64,000 nt of DNA from Ligustrum vulgare (taxonomy: Eukaryota > Streptophyta > Magnoliopsida > Lamiales > Oleaceae), in the NCBI GenBank assembly GCA_963555705.1, contig OY743176.1:58478040-58542039 (forward strand). Direction: 5' to 3'. Position numbers and translations under genes: made by a program. How positions within the stretch are numbered: position 1 is the stretch's first letter; each line of letters begins with the position of its first letter. Positions 43,466 to 56,087 of the stretch are shown here, in pieces. Under the pieces are notes generated by a model. It was not told the DNA's origin, searched no databases, and was given only the letters and a program-made list of their open reading frames with translations.

Positions 43466-43921
43466 GTTATAAAGGGAGTAAATTCTGGCTGTAAACCACC
43501 AAGTATGAAAGAAATCAAGTCTTGATCTTCAACAGATTTTCCTGATACAGCTAAATAGCTAATTAGTCTTCCAATGCTTTGGCCGACTGAAGATATTCAG
43601 TAATATTGCTGTTACCTTGTGATATGGTCTGAAGTTGATGCTTAAGGTATGCAATTCGTGACCTGGATTGCCCAAAAAATCTGGTACTAAGTGCTGTCCA
43701 GACCTGCTTTGAAGAGTTCAACCCGTAAACACTAGCAACCAGATTTTGATCAATTGAGGAGAGAATACAGCCAAGTAGCGCCTGATCTCTTCGATACTAA
43801 ACACTATAGGTGGGATTAGGAGAGCCGTCAGATAGTTTCTTTTCTGGTGTTTGGAATGCTGAAGCGTGGCAAGGAACAAAGCGTGAGCTTTACTCTGGCT
43901 CTGATACCATGTAAGATAACT
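43466..43921 (-). pseudogene. Second copy of the Copia gag fragment
   Basis: Nearly identical by eye to 32168-32621, including the primer site and the first LTR bases TGTAAGATA. It is bounded on the left by a Gypsy LTR start and on the right by palindromic CACTA-type repeats. Confidence 0.9.
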
Positions 43922-45056
43922 TTTACCAACCGAATTTTCATTGGCAAACGGAGCCTTTTTACCGAGTGAAATTCCGTTGGTAACTTATACTACTCGATTT
44001 GACACATTCCGTATGGCCCAGACCAACAACCCATCTAACCAGGCCTGCCCAATCAACTATTTTACTTGATTTTTATGCAAGTGAGGCTTGTTGCATGTGT
44101 GGTTCAAGCCCATGACTTGAGAATTGCGAAAGTGTAACCCAACCAATGGAGCAATTATATTCTTGTTGTTGTTTTTGTTTCAAATTTTATATATTAGTTA
44201 AATAAACAACATTTATGGAAATACAACATTTAAAAATATTTTTACCAACCGAATATCTGTTAGTAAAAATCTACATTTACCAACGAAATATTCATTGGCA
44301 AAAGTGTTTTTCTTAGGTTTTACATTTAATTACCAACTAACGTTCGGTTGGTAAATGTAGTATTTCTACTTGATAAGAAAAACACTTTTATCAATCAAAT
44401 ATCCGTTGGTAAATATCTACTTTTACCAATTGAATATCCATTGATAAAGAGTTGCCTTTTACCAATGGATAATCAGTTGGTAAAAGTATTTTTCTTAAGT
44501 TTTACCTTTTACCAATGAAATTGTCATTTGTAAAAATTTCGCATTTTACCAACGGTAAATTTCTTTGGTAAATGTTTCTCCTTTGACCAACAGATGTTTA
44601 ATTGGTAAATGTAGCATTTCTACTTGATAAGAAAAACTATTTTACCAACTGAATATCCTTTGGTAATGAGTTACCTTTTACAAATAGATATTTCCTTGGT
44701 AAAAGTATTTTTCGTATGTTTTACCTTTTACCAATGAAATTGCTATTGGTAAAGGTTTTGCATTTTATCAACTGATATTTCATTGCCAATGATCGTATGG
44801 GAAAAACAGATTTCATATTTAACAACACAAATTTCGTTGCTATTTACCGTAGGTAAAAGATATAATTGTTAAACGAATACACTAAGCTTGAAATATCCGT
44901 TGGTAAAGAGCTATTTCATTTATCAATAGAAATTACGTTGCTCATTACCGTAGGTAAAAGTTTTTAACTTTTACCAACAGATTATTCATTGCTAATTACC
45001 GACGGATACAATCCGTGCTAATTATCCGTTTGTGAGAAGTTGTTTTTTTAGTAGTG
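43922..45056. mobile_element. CACTA-type end made of TTTTACCAAC/GTTGGTAAAA repeats
   Basis: About 1.1 kb built from imperfect palindromes such as TTTTACCAAC, five to ten bases, then GTTGGTAAAA, repeated some fifteen times. The right end is TTTTTTTAGTAGTG, a CACTA-type terminus in inverse orientation. No matching left terminus is present at 43922, so it is one-sided or truncated. Non-coding. Confidence 0.65.
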
Positions 45057-46177
45057 TTATACTTAAAGATCAATAAATTTGATTAGTCTAGTCTTATATC
45101 CTTCCTGGTTTGTATTCTTATTAGTTAGTGATCCCGTAAGTTATTTCCACAGATAGACAGAATAGATTAATCAAAATTATTATAAAAGTACATCGATTCA
45201 TCAATAATAAAAAAATCATACTTCAAATTTCATTTTTTTTACTTCTCCAGTGCAAGTAAATCAAAAGTAGAGGAGAAAAAAGAATAAACAAATAAAATTT
45301 AGAATCGTTAAGTTCTTACATTAATTGAAAGAATATGCATGCTTCTTCAAGCTTTCACCAGTGCTACGTATACCTTACCGCGACCAAATAAGACCCTAAG
45401 AATAATGTTTCAGCAAAAACAGGGAACTATTGAGTAAACTCTGTTCTCTTCCCTGATGAGCTCGGGCTGTGATTGCTGGCAAAAAAACGGTTATTGATGA
45501 ATTCTTTTGCACCCATATTGAAAAAACTTGATATATTTCCAATCTATCAAAGACACCAATTGCATTGCCAGAAAATTAATATAGATTCTCTATTTGTGAA
45601 ATCAAGGATTGGACCCAAGAAATTTTTAAGACCTAGACTTTAAAACTTTTGGTGTTCCTTTGAGTTTAAGATAAATGGGAAAATGTATGACAGCCACAGC
45701 ATACGTTGGAACGAGGCAGCAATAACTGTGACCAATATATTGGCTCTTTTACTATAAGTTAGATATATAATACTAATGTATCACACATGAGTGCACGTAT
45801 GTTGCCTGTATTTATTGTTTAACGATGTTAAATTAATTTCTTGCGAATTCTGAAATCCAATAAATATCATGGATTATATTTTAAAAATATGTTATTGAGC
45901 TCGTCGTGCGTTTCACGTGATTAGCATGTCTCACAGTCGAATTATATTTGCAATATCAGTTAGTTAGACTTTTTATTTTAGTAACTATGTTAGTTCATAT
46001 TTATATGTAAACATCAATTTACGTGATTTGCATAACGTCGAAAATACAAAGACAGACTAACATGTAGTATGGATTATATTACTAAAAATTTCCTTCATTC
46101 CGTAAATCATTCCTGTGATCTAAAATTTTGCATTTATAACATCATTTAAATATTATTTTCTTGAGAGTTTGTCTTTT
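45057..46177. repeat. F-box repeat, copy D
   Basis: Similar to copy A around 6380-6990 and 8440-8620, then to 11740-11950. It includes the F-box-associated remnant near 45480-45650, more decayed than in A and B. It is directly followed by copy B, consistent with a tandem array. Confidence 0.75.
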
Positions 46178-47682
46178 CCATCTCATTATTCTAATTACCC
46201 TTCAACTGTATTGTTATAGTAAATGTATCATATATAGAGAGAGGGGTAGATATTAACTAGATAGTAGCAAACCTAAATGTTCAGAATTATAAATGTTCAA
46301 GATTCACTAACAAAGTATCATTCTTAATCTTTGTATAAATAAATAAACTAAACTTTAAGTTTCAACATGCAGAAATAACGTAAACTCTAGGACCAAATGG
46401 TATTTAATTTGTGATTAGTTTTGCACTTATTGCACATAAGAGTAGTTGTTTTAAGGATCTGGAATATTCCTGAATTCAGCAGGGTTTCGTTTGAGAGTAC
46501 AAAGAACCATTTTCGGGGGCCTCCAAGTTCATGGTAGGACCTTCATGTCTACAAAATTGTCGATGGAAAGCAATAGGACTTGAGGTAACAAGGATAGTTT
46601 TTTGTTTATCCGTGACAAAAGAAGATCACTGATCACATGACCTGAAGTACCTTTGAGGATTCAGATTTTTGAGGTCTTCCTGAATCTTCGTGCTTCGTCC
46701 AATTCTTGGACATTTGATCTACAAAATCCGGAAACCTTTTGACAAATATCTCATTGAAGTAAGCAGAAAATTTTAAAGATCGATAAATGAGATTAGTGTT
46801 ATCTTACATAATACCCTAAGCATCTGCTTTGTAATATTTTAGTTAGTGATCCTTTTCGTTATTTCCACATCTGTTTTTACCTCTCCAGCACAAGTGAATC
46901 AAAAGCAGGAAAAAATAAATAAAAAAAACAAACACAAAAACACAAATGAAAATTTTTTAGTCCTTAAGTTGATTTGATACAGTTTAAAGAAGATGCATAC
47001 TTCTTCGACCTTTCCTCAAGCGCTACGTAGACCAGACCAAAACCAAATAAGCCCTTAGAATAATGAACTTAAACATTTATCATCCATTAAATCATTTTGT
47101 TGGGTTAATTAACCTTAATATGAAAATCCTGGCATAATCAAGAATTGCTCTAATAATTAATGAATTTCATATATTTTTTTGTAATTGTCTTGATTTTCTC
47201 TGGGTGAAATAAGCTGAATCAAAATTATTTAATTTTTAATACTGGAAAATGGCACAGGATATTGCTGGAGTACGTGGTTTTTTTTTTTTTCCTGAACTTG
47301 GCATGCGATTGTGAGACTACATTTTGTGCATTTAATCGGATGAAGAATACATAATTTCCCATTTTTATGTGACGTTTACTTATTAATTCCATACATTTAT
47401 TTGATAGTGTCTCATATGTGTGATTTGTGCAGAAATGGATTTAATAAAACATGTTTTTCATGCATGGATACTAATTTTGGAGGCCTGATTTATGAAGTTC
47501 CCCGCTACCCCGAAATCATAGGACCGACACTAAATTAATTAGTCATTTTATTTTTTTTAAGCGTGTTAGTTTATATTTATATGTGAGACATCATTGTAAA
47601 GGATTTGCATAACATCAACAATATGGAGAGAGACTAACATGGAATAGTTTTTTTTTTTTACACGAAAATGTAGTCTTATATT

Positions 47683-47897
47683 TTCATTACGAATTCCCCA
47701 TATTTCATCTCAAGGAAAATGGAATGATGCCTTTCAAAAAATTTGATAAGCAAGCCACTTCTTGATTTTTGTAGGTGTGATTCGATAAATGAAGGCTTGT
47801 CTATAATCCTAGCCCACTGCTTACAAACCAGCCTCCCATACTTGTACAGAAACTCAGCAGGAAGCCAATGTAGAATATTAATGATAATTTACTTCAT
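47683..47897 (-). pseudogene. F-box domain fragment (copy B)
   Basis: Same F-box motif as at 5751-5984 (LPAEFLYKYGRLVCKQW). Here a TAA replaces the TTA codon three codons after the start. It also lacks the rest of the gene. Confidence 0.6.
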
Positions 47898-48570
47898 TGT
47901 GTAAATCATTCCCTTGATTTTGAATTATGAATTTATAACCTTATTTAGATATATATTACAAGTTTTTCACACTTACCTTGCACGTTGTATGTACACAGCT
48001 CTTTTTTTTTTTTTTTTTTTTTTTTAAATATAAGTCTTATTATAGCAGGGTTTTGGTTGAGAGTACAAAGAACCATTTTCGAATTTCTTTTCATTGGCCG
48101 AGGTGAAAGTTTAATGGGGCCTCCAAGTTCATGGTACTTGATGGACCTTCATGTCTATTAAATTTTTGATGAAAAACAATAGAACTTGAGATAACAAGGA
48201 TAGGTTTTTGTTTATCCGAGACAAAAGAAGATCACATAACCTGAAGCACCTTTCAAGGATTTAGATTTTTGCGGTCTTCCTGAATTTTCTTGCTCTGGAC
48301 ATTTCGCGGACATTTGATCTACAAAATCCGGATCCTTTTGACAAATATCTCAATTAAGTAACCAGAAAAACTATTTTAAAAATACATAGATTCATCAAAA
48401 AAAAAAAAAAAAATCATTCTCACTTCAAATATTTTTTTTTTTTTTTTTAAAACAAAATGAAATTTTAGAAACCTTAAGTTCTTACATTTTAAAGACGCGT
48501 GCTTCTTCAAGCTTTCACCATTGCTACATACATAGTTGATAGGACCCCAACCAAACATGACCCTTAGAAT

Positions 48571-48920
48571 CAGGGGCGGATCCAGCGTAGTACGAGGACG
48601 TTCGGTCGCTCGTGCTGGATCCGTCAAATTTTTTTCATTTTATCTTGTAATTTTGGTGTCAAATTTTTTTTTTCACTTACCGTGTAGTGTCCGCTCGTGC
48701 TCAATCAAATCCGCTCGTACTGGATCGACTTCCTGGATTCGCCCCTGTGCGGATCCAGCGTAGTACGAGGACGTTCGGTCGCTCGTGCTGGATCCGTCAA
48801 ATTTTTTTCATTTTATCTTGTAATTTTGGTGTCAAATTTTTTTTTCCACTTACCGTGTAGTGTCCGCTCGTGCTCAATCAAATTCGCTCGTACTGGATCG
48901 ACTTCCTGGATTCGCCCCTG
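48571..48920. mobile_element. hAT MITE, tandemly duplicated inside
   Basis: The termini CAGGGGCGGATCCAG and CTGGATTCGCCCCTG match in inverted orientation with one mismatch. They are flanked by the 8 bp duplication CTTAGAAT (48563-48570 and 48921-48928), the hAT signature. Copy A has the single CTTAGAAT near 6630. The element consists of two near-identical units, 48571-48747 and 48748-48920; the second lacks its first few bases, so only one pair of outer ends is intact. Confidence 0.93.
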
Positions 48921-49033
48921 CTTAGAATAATGTTTATATGAAAATAGTAAACTATTGAGTACGTAAACTCTACTTCTCTCCCGTGTTGAACATTGGGCTG
49001 TGATTGCAGGGAAAAAAAGGGTTTATTGGCGAA

Positions 49034-49249
49034 TTATTTTGCACCCACATTGAAAGAACTGAATATATTCCGTGACCTATCAAAGACATCGATTGCATTG
49101 ATGGAATCATGCATAATTAATATAAATTCTTTATTTGTGAAATCAAGGAGAGGACTAAGAAATTCTGAAGATCTAGACTTTAATATTTTGTGGTTCCTTT
49201 GAGTTGAAGAAAAATGGAAAAATGGATGATAGCCAGAGCATACGTTCAT
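49034..49249 (-). pseudogene. F-box-associated C-terminal fragment (copy B)
   Basis: Duplicate of 6524-6949, with LLDFTNKEFILIMHDSINAI. It is separated from its downstream part by the MITE. Confidence 0.5.
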
Positions 49250-49320
49250 GAGGCAACAGTTAAATTAGTGACCAATTTATTCGCTGGTTTACGATAAGTT
49301 ATATATCACTAATCACTAAT

Positions 49321-50400
49321 ATATATAAGATTCACTTCTATTTTCACTATTCCTGAGGACGAAATGCTACTTCTTCATTTCTGTTCACGTTTCCTTCAAA
49401 CAAACCAATACGCTTTCCTGCAAAGAACCAGTACGTCTTTTCACTAAATACACACATATGTCACTCTAGAATCTTCCTATTCCTTTCAATTTCTTCCATT
49501 CCGGTCAGATCGAGAGCCTTGAAAGCAAGAGAAGGAATAACCAGAGCTATAACGGTTTAGGTGAGAATGCATTTGTGTTTGTATTGTGTGATTGAAGTAG
49601 GTTGTTTAATGTTTAGTTATTCCCTGCGATTTGCAATGCCAGAACCTAAGTTTGGGCTATTTTGGTGCCGTCACCAGCATAGAAGCTCGCAGCCCATCAC
49701 ACGTACACATATTCAGACATTGGAGATTTTGGTTCCAGTTTTGTTTGGTCCCCTTCTAGGTTTTCTTCATCATCAAATGATAAAGATCTCAATTTTTTTG
49801 TTTTATTTTATTTTTTACCTTTGTTTTCAATTTTTTATTTTAATCTTATTATATTGAGGTTACCAGATTATTTTCAAATGGTAAAGATCTCAAATTTCTT
49901 TAACTTTTTATTTTTTTTATTTTTTATTTTTTATTTTTTGTGATTTTATTGTATTGAGATGACCAGATTCGATATTATTTTCAAGTGGTAAAGATCTCAA
50001 ATTTCTTTAAAATTTTTCAGTTTTTCGATGTGATTTTATTGTATTGAGATTACCAGATTCGATATTATTTTGATTTCAATTTTTTGTTTGATTTTCATGT
50101 GGTTTCAGGTTTGTTGATCCAATGCTACCATCTCTTAGAAGCTATTCATTCTCAAAAATGGCTATTGAACAAAGGTTTAGAACTTAATTTTTTGAGGTGG
50201 GTATGAGATAGTTTTCTTTATTCCAATTTGTGCCTGAAGATAGTGAATTTATATATAACTTCTCTAAAAAGATAATACAATGTGACAATGACATATAGAG
50301 AATGAAAGTTCCTTGTGCTAAATATAAAAAAGAAAAAGATTACAGGAGATCTATCTTAAGTAAGTACCTCGTCAATTGGATATGTGCAGAGGGACCTTAT
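49321..50400. other. No gene seen; tandem repeat at 49770-50090
   Basis: A possible leader exon ends with a donor-like TTTAG/GTGAGAATG near 49558. About three imperfect units of roughly 100 bp share the phrases GGTAAAGATCTCAA and TTGTATTGAGATTACCAGAT. No protein family recognised. Confidence 0.5.
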
Positions 50401-51076
50401 CACTACAAAAAAAAAAAAAAACATCTTTTCCGACGGCTCTTTCCATCGGTGAAAGCTTCATTTCCGTCGGAAAATCCCATTTCTCACGGATTATAGCCGT
50501 CGGAAATCCACCGGAATAGATAGGGTCGCTATTACTTATTTCCGACGGATGAACTGTTTGCGTCGGAAATTTCCGACGGTTATAATTACCCGTCGGAAAT
50601 TTCTGACGGAGAATATAATCGTCGGTATTTTCCGACGGAAAATATAACCGTCGGTATTTTCCGACGGAGAATATAACCATCGGCCGTCGGAAATTTCCGA
50701 CGGTTAATATCGGCCGCCGGAAATTTCAGACAGATAAGTTTTACCGGTGGAAATTTCCGACAGAAAATTAATCGTCGGAAATTTCAGACGGTAAAAATTC
50801 CCCGTCGGAACCCGTTGAAAATTTTCGACCCCGACGTTAATATCTGTTGGAAATTGCTGACGACGTCAAAAACACAATTTTGTCATACAATTTTCTTTTT
50901 CGAAAATTGTGTTTTTCTAATATCAAATTTAAATTAATTTTTAGTTATTACACATATAAGTTATATAATTAATATAAAAAATATTTTAAAATGAGCTATA
51001 AATTTAGTTGCAATTATACTATAACAGAAATAGAAAATATTTGTTTATACATTCACATCATCTAATTGTTATATTT

Positions 51077-51370
51077 CTATAATGTTCCTGACGATGATGG
51101 GAACTTAGAATTTGCAAAGCCATGTTCACGAAGAAATGCTCTAATTTTCTCTTCCATACACGATTCCATTTTAGTTTCCATTGAGACTTTTAAATCTTCC
51201 AATTCCTTTTGTCTCCTTTCTTCTGCAGCTTCCATTTCCTTCATTCTCCTCTCTTTCGACTCTCTTAATTGCTGCTTAAGCGCCTCTATTTCGGAAACTT
51301 GTGAGCGCAATCGTGAACGTAGAGAGAAATTTCTCACTTCCTCGGAAAATTGTGAACTCCCCAGACCATA
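51077..51370 (-). pseudogene. CACTA accessory ORF, C-terminal part
   Basis: The minus-strand frame has VYGLGSSQFSEEVRNFSL followed by a strong charged coiled coil (EIEALKQQLRESKERRMKEM) and an end SKFPSSSGTL. This is the tail of the same protein encoded by the exons at 53104-54450 and was separated from them by the LTR insertion. Confidence 0.7.
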
Positions 51371-51375
51371 TACAT

Positions 51376-53098
51376 TGATGACGCTCCGCAAGTGCACGGG
51401 TCGCGCAAGTAATAAAGTGGATTTTAAGTCCGAATATCGATCCCACAGAGATTGTTTTAAATCGTATTTTTAGATTACTATCTTAATCGGAACAAGAAAA
51501 TTTAGGATTTGGAAATCTTGATTTTGAAAAAAAAATTAAAAATTAAACTAAAGAAAATAAGAAAATTTGATTTATGAAAACGATGAGATGAATATGTTAG
51601 AATTATGAATCCACATTAATCATATCAACCATGTATTTGACTTAAACATTTAATAATAAGGTATGAGTATTGAAAATCCGTGTTCCTATATTTATTTATG
51701 TCCCCTTTCGAGCGATGCATAAACACCTTTTTCCTACAAGAGACGAGCCTGTATTTCTATGACCAATCCAAACATGTAGAAAAGTATTAACGAATTATGA
51801 ACACTTTTTAGGATAACACGAAGTATAGGGGTATATTTATATCCCCTATCGGACTTCGTGGCAATTAATCAAGGTCTAATAAATTCCTACTCTTTCGAAC
51901 ATAGAAATCTAAACATCAACAATTATGCGTCCACAATCATAGATGATAATAACAACATAATTAATTGCATCAATCTCATAAATTGCATAATATAAATATA
52001 AAGTCAAAATATGGAATCAATAAATTTATGCTTCATCACAATTCTAACAATTAAAACCTAGCCTAAATACATGATCAAAAATAAATCACAAGAAGTATGA
52101 AAAGATGTCACCCCGTTCATATTCTTGAGCCTTGTTCTTCAATCTTGAATTTGGCCTTCAATGGATCCCTCGACAGTTGGACAGCGTTTTGGCATGAAAT
52201 ATCACAGTTGGGAACCCCTAATTTCGTGCCCCAAGCCATGTATTTATAGATGTTCATGAGAATTAGGTTACTTGGGGAGAAAACTGCTGAATTCCGCGTA
52301 AAAAGACTAGCTGAGGCCCAGTCGGGACTACCGTGCGACCGCACGGTTCAAAAGTGCGCGATCGCAGCCTCGAAAAGCCAACCTTTAGTCGCTGATTTTT
52401 TTGTCCACGCGACCTCATGCTTTTTCAACCGTGCGGCCGCACGGTTATATCGGCAGCAACAATTTTCTTTTTTAAATTTCAGCAATTTGGTCATTATCCT
52501 TTTATTGCACAGCATTTAGTATTTTGATCATATCTTTCTATTCCCTTATCCAATTTGGGTGATTCAAAGTCCGTTAGAAAGATAACTTAAAGGAATACAA
52601 TTCTTCATGAAATATGATTTTCCAAATTCAAACGTTTACTGCCCCGAAATTAGCTTCCAAATCTGACTAAAAATCTGCCAGAAATCTTGTTTGATTGGAA
52701 TGAATTTATGGTAATATTCTTACCATATGTCATTCCTTTTTGACTTCTAATTGCATCCAATTGACTCCTAAAAGTCCTCAAGTATCTTATCTTGATTCGA
52801 ATCAACTATTGAATATTTGCAATTTGGTCCTTGAACTTCTGAAATCTACCAATTTGGTTCTTTCTTTGAATTTTCTGTCAATTTAGCCATTGATCTACTT
52901 CATCCATTCTTGATTTGCATACTTTGGTTCTTTTATCATCCAATTTGCTTGTTTTTGCTCCAATTTCATTGTTTTCTCGACTTTGGAATTATTTCTGAAA
53001 TATAAACAAATAACACAAAATAAATAGCAAAAATTCTAAAACAAACATATAAATTCATACTTTTAGGATAGAAATATGTGTATAAAATACACTTATCA
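51376..53098 (-). mobile_element. Solo LTR, Gypsy-type, 1.72 kb
   Basis: On the minus strand it runs TGATAAGTGTATTTTATACA to GGAGCGTCATCA. It is flanked by the 5 bp duplication TACAT (51371-51375 and 53099-53103). No coding region. It contains palindromes CCGTGCGACCGCACGG and relatives at 52330-52445. Its end resembles the LTR scrap at 30490-30590. Confidence 0.9.
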
Positions 53099-53103
53099 TA
53101 CAT

Positions 53104-54450
53104 GACCTTATTTATGCCGTTTGTAGACTGGATCCACGTATCTGGGTGGAATTCTGGACGCTCAGATGGATTTGCCCATTGCTTCTCAATCGCATTTGTA
53201 TAGTCTTCCTATAAATTTTTTTTAAAAAAAAACAAAGTATTGTTATTATGGAAGAAATAAATATAATTGTAAATAATATAAAATTCATTAAAAAATAAAT
53301 ACTAACTATCAGAGATAAGTGTATGGGTATTGCATCTTACGTATGTCCTCTTTGATCGATCATCTATAAATTCCCCAGATGGTTTCCTATGAGTTCGCTC
53401 AAAAAGTTCCACTGGAGTTGGCGGAGGTTTTAGCTCCTTTGACTGAACGGGATGAAAAAAGTTGTGGCTAAGAATATAGAATATTAATTGCGAAAAATAA
53501 ACATAAAAATCGAGAATAATACCATACGGTTACAGTGTACCGCATAGGGCACATAACCACCTCTATGTTTAGGTGGAGGACCCTTCGCTGTTGAGGTATG
53601 ATTATTTGAATTTGTTTGAGATAACAGCTGCCATTCCTCAGTACTCCACTCCTCTAAATGCTTGAGCCATTCTTCATTATGAATCCAATGTGGCTTGTAG
53701 TTCTTCCAATCGAATGGATTATTTGATCCACTTTTGTTTTTGGCTCTTGCTCGAAGTTCAGTAAAGGTATCTCGCAATCGCCTAGTAGCTACATTCCGAA
53801 ATACCATACCTACTTCACCATCTGTATGATCACGCCATTTGAATTTCTCCTAAAGCAATTTAAAAAATTAATGCAATATTTCATATTAGTTGTAGATAAT
53901 ATGTAAATATAAAAATTTCAAGAGAAAGTATATTGAAATTACCGCAAATGCTCTAAACATATTCTCGTGGAAGTCATCGGGCACATCACCATAACTAGTA
54001 TAACGACCATGCGTGAATCCTTTCACAATGCACATGACTTCTCTCGTGGCCGCAATACTATCGAAACTGAAATTAAACAAAGTAATAAAATATGAAAACA
54101 TATTTTATTGTTAATAGAAGAGGTAAGTATAAATTGAGTAAAATAATATTGATGATATACCTTTCTTGTGTTTCAACAGCAATAGTTTCACGTCGCCCAG
54201 GTGAATTAGGGATAGGAGTACCCTGATTAGGACCTCGCCTCCTAACTCTCCTACCATTTTCTTCTGTTGGAGATGACTCCTCCTTAGTAGCATCGTTGAT
54301 ATTGCTTAGCCCAATCACTTCCTCTTCATTTAGTCCGTCACTTAAGTTTACCTCATCTCTATTTAGTGTCTCGTCTCTATTGGCAGGGGAGGACCTTCCT
54401 CTAGTTCTTGAGGTGCTACCACGTCCTCGTGTGGGTCGATAATTACTCAT
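53104..54450 (-). pseudogene. CACTA accessory ORF (transposase_24-like), N-terminal exons
   Basis: The inferred exons are 54450-54160 (MSNYRPTRGRGSTSRTRGRS, basic and Ser-rich), about 54065-53940 (REVMCIVKGFTHGRYTSYGD), 53852-53522 (KFKWRDHTDGEVGMVFRN, NYKPHWIHNEEWLKHLEEW, PPPKHRGGYVPY), about 53450-53342 (ELFERTHRKPSGEFIDD) and about 53210-53104 (EKQWANPSERPEFHPDTW). Order and motifs match the plant transposase_24-type accessory protein of En/Spm-like elements, thought to be a DNA-binding partner of tnp2. Borders follow GT-AG. The solo LTR cuts the last exon, so the protein is broken. Confidence 0.75.
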
Positions 54451-54460
54451 GACCTATCAC

Positions 54461-55670
54461 AATTATCTACAAAAGAGAAAGAAAAAGCAACACAACACAA
54501 CACATATAGTTATTAACAGGAGAGTAGGCTAGCTAAGTCATTATGCTAGAAGTAGTAGAATCTAAGGATTGAAGACAGAGGTAAATCTGGTGAATGACAG
54601 TTTATTGATGTCAATGATGCTTCTTGAGAATATTGCGTAATAAAGAGTTCTAGTAAAGCTACACAACACATATAATTACACGACAGGAAAGCATCATAAT
54701 ATATGTCAACTAATTGATAGAATATACATCAATTAAGTAACCTTTGTCCCACTTCTAGGTGCATTTGAAGCATCATAATATATCCCATTTCAAAAAATAT
54801 ACCAGTAAAAAATAAAAGCAGCACAATCATATGTCATCTAATTGAAAGATTTTTCTCATCAAATCATCCTATACATGGCGGTTATGATAAATAAAAGCAG
54901 CACAAATCTTAGTGAAATTCCCTTCGTCTTCTTCAATTATGATGAAGGATAAGCGTGGATGGTTGATTAATCCTGTTTCAATTGCTTTGGATGCTGCCAT
55001 TTCAAGTTCTTTTTTTCCTTTTTCCTTCTTTTTTTCCCCCTATTTTCATTCACGTGTCTAGAAAGTTACAATTTATGTTATTATTAGAGTTGTGGAATCC
55101 TTTTACCTTGACCATGTCGCCTAGCCTATACCGGTACAACCCTGCAAGCATAAAATTTTACCTAGTGAAATTTGAAGCTTGTGTTTATAGTATTTCTTTA
55201 CCCCATGAAAAGATGTAAAAAGTTATCTAAAAATTTGAAAAGTGATAGCAGCCATCAAGGCAATTATTTATTGCGGTCAAGCGCAGTTGTGCAATCTATT
55301 TGGAAGGTGGTGCTAAACCATCTAGAGATATATAATACATAGGCCATATCCTACCATGAAGGAGAATGAATAAAATGATAAAAAATATGGTGTAGGAGAA
55401 TGAATAAAATGATAAAAAACAACAAGAATTGATGAAGGAAATATAAGGCTCAAACACGTGAAACACGTTGTCCTCAAACTATATTTGCGACCACCGGGAT
55501 CAAGTTTGCTTTTGGGATTATTGCAAATAGGTTTGAAGGATTAATCAAGCCTTTCCTTCAAGTTCAAATAAAGCAAAATAAGAACTTGAAACAAAAACAA
55601 GAACACTAAAATTGGAATGAAGAAATGGAATAATTTGGATATCAATCTTGATTCAAAATTGTTAAAAAGT
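54461..55670. other. No gene seen
   Basis: Mostly AT-rich, with a short duplicated phrase near 55370-55410 (GGAGAATGAATAAAATGATA twice). The right limit of the CACTA element must lie in or before this stretch but shows no terminus. Confidence 0.45.
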
Positions 55671-55679
55671 TATTTGGTA

Positions 55680-55960
55680 TGAAGAAGAATCACTTATTTA
55701 TAGATATCCAAACACCAATCACGAATTGGTGCCATCTTTCCATGAAAAGGTGGAATGTTTCTCCAAAAGGTGCCAATTTCAAATAATCAACGGTCAAAAT
55801 TTTATACCGTGCGACCGCATGGTTGAACCATCGTGCGGTCGCACGGTTCTACCCAAAAACTCCACGTCAAAAACGACGTGTGGTCGCACGGTTTTTGTAC
55901 CGTGCAGCCGCGCGGTTATAAATTTGATGTCACCTTTCATTTTTCATTTCCATTTCTTTT
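55680..55960. mobile_element. LTR-like scrap with CCGTGCGGTCGCACGG palindromes
   Basis: Four palindromes or half-palindromes of the form ACCGTGCGRCCGCAYGG lie at about 55806-55918 in AT-rich sequence. They resemble those of the solo LTR at 52330-52445. No ends identified. Confidence 0.4.
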
Positions 55961-55996
55961 CAAAATCATTCCTTTATTTATCATTAATTATTTTGA

Positions 55997-55997
<1 letters not shown>

Positions 55998-56080
<83 letters not shown>
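55998..56080. repeat. (CA)n(TA)n microsatellite
   Basis: About 12 CA units followed by about 29 TA units, directly abutting the LINE fragment. Confidence 0.95.
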
Positions 56081-56082
<2 letters not shown>

Positions 56083-56087
56083 AACAG

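Larger units (their letters stand above)
46178..49320. repeat. Segmental duplication, copy B (F-box pseudogene repeat)
   Basis: Close duplicate of 3173-7000. It has the empty site for the CACTA element (single CTT at 46705-46707) and lacks the 1.4 kb solo LTR, but holds the hAT MITE. Differences are otherwise scattered substitutions and homopolymer length. Confidence 0.9.
50401..54460 (-). mobile_element. CACTA transposon (CCGACGG family), right side missing
   Basis: Starts CACTACAAAAAAA at 50401 and is followed to about 50870 by an array of TTTCCGACGG / CCGTCGGAAA motifs. The accessory ORF is on the minus strand (54450 to 51077). No tnp2 or right terminus is found before unrelated sequence begins, so the element is truncated. 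A solo LTR splits it at 51376-53098. Confidence 0.8.
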
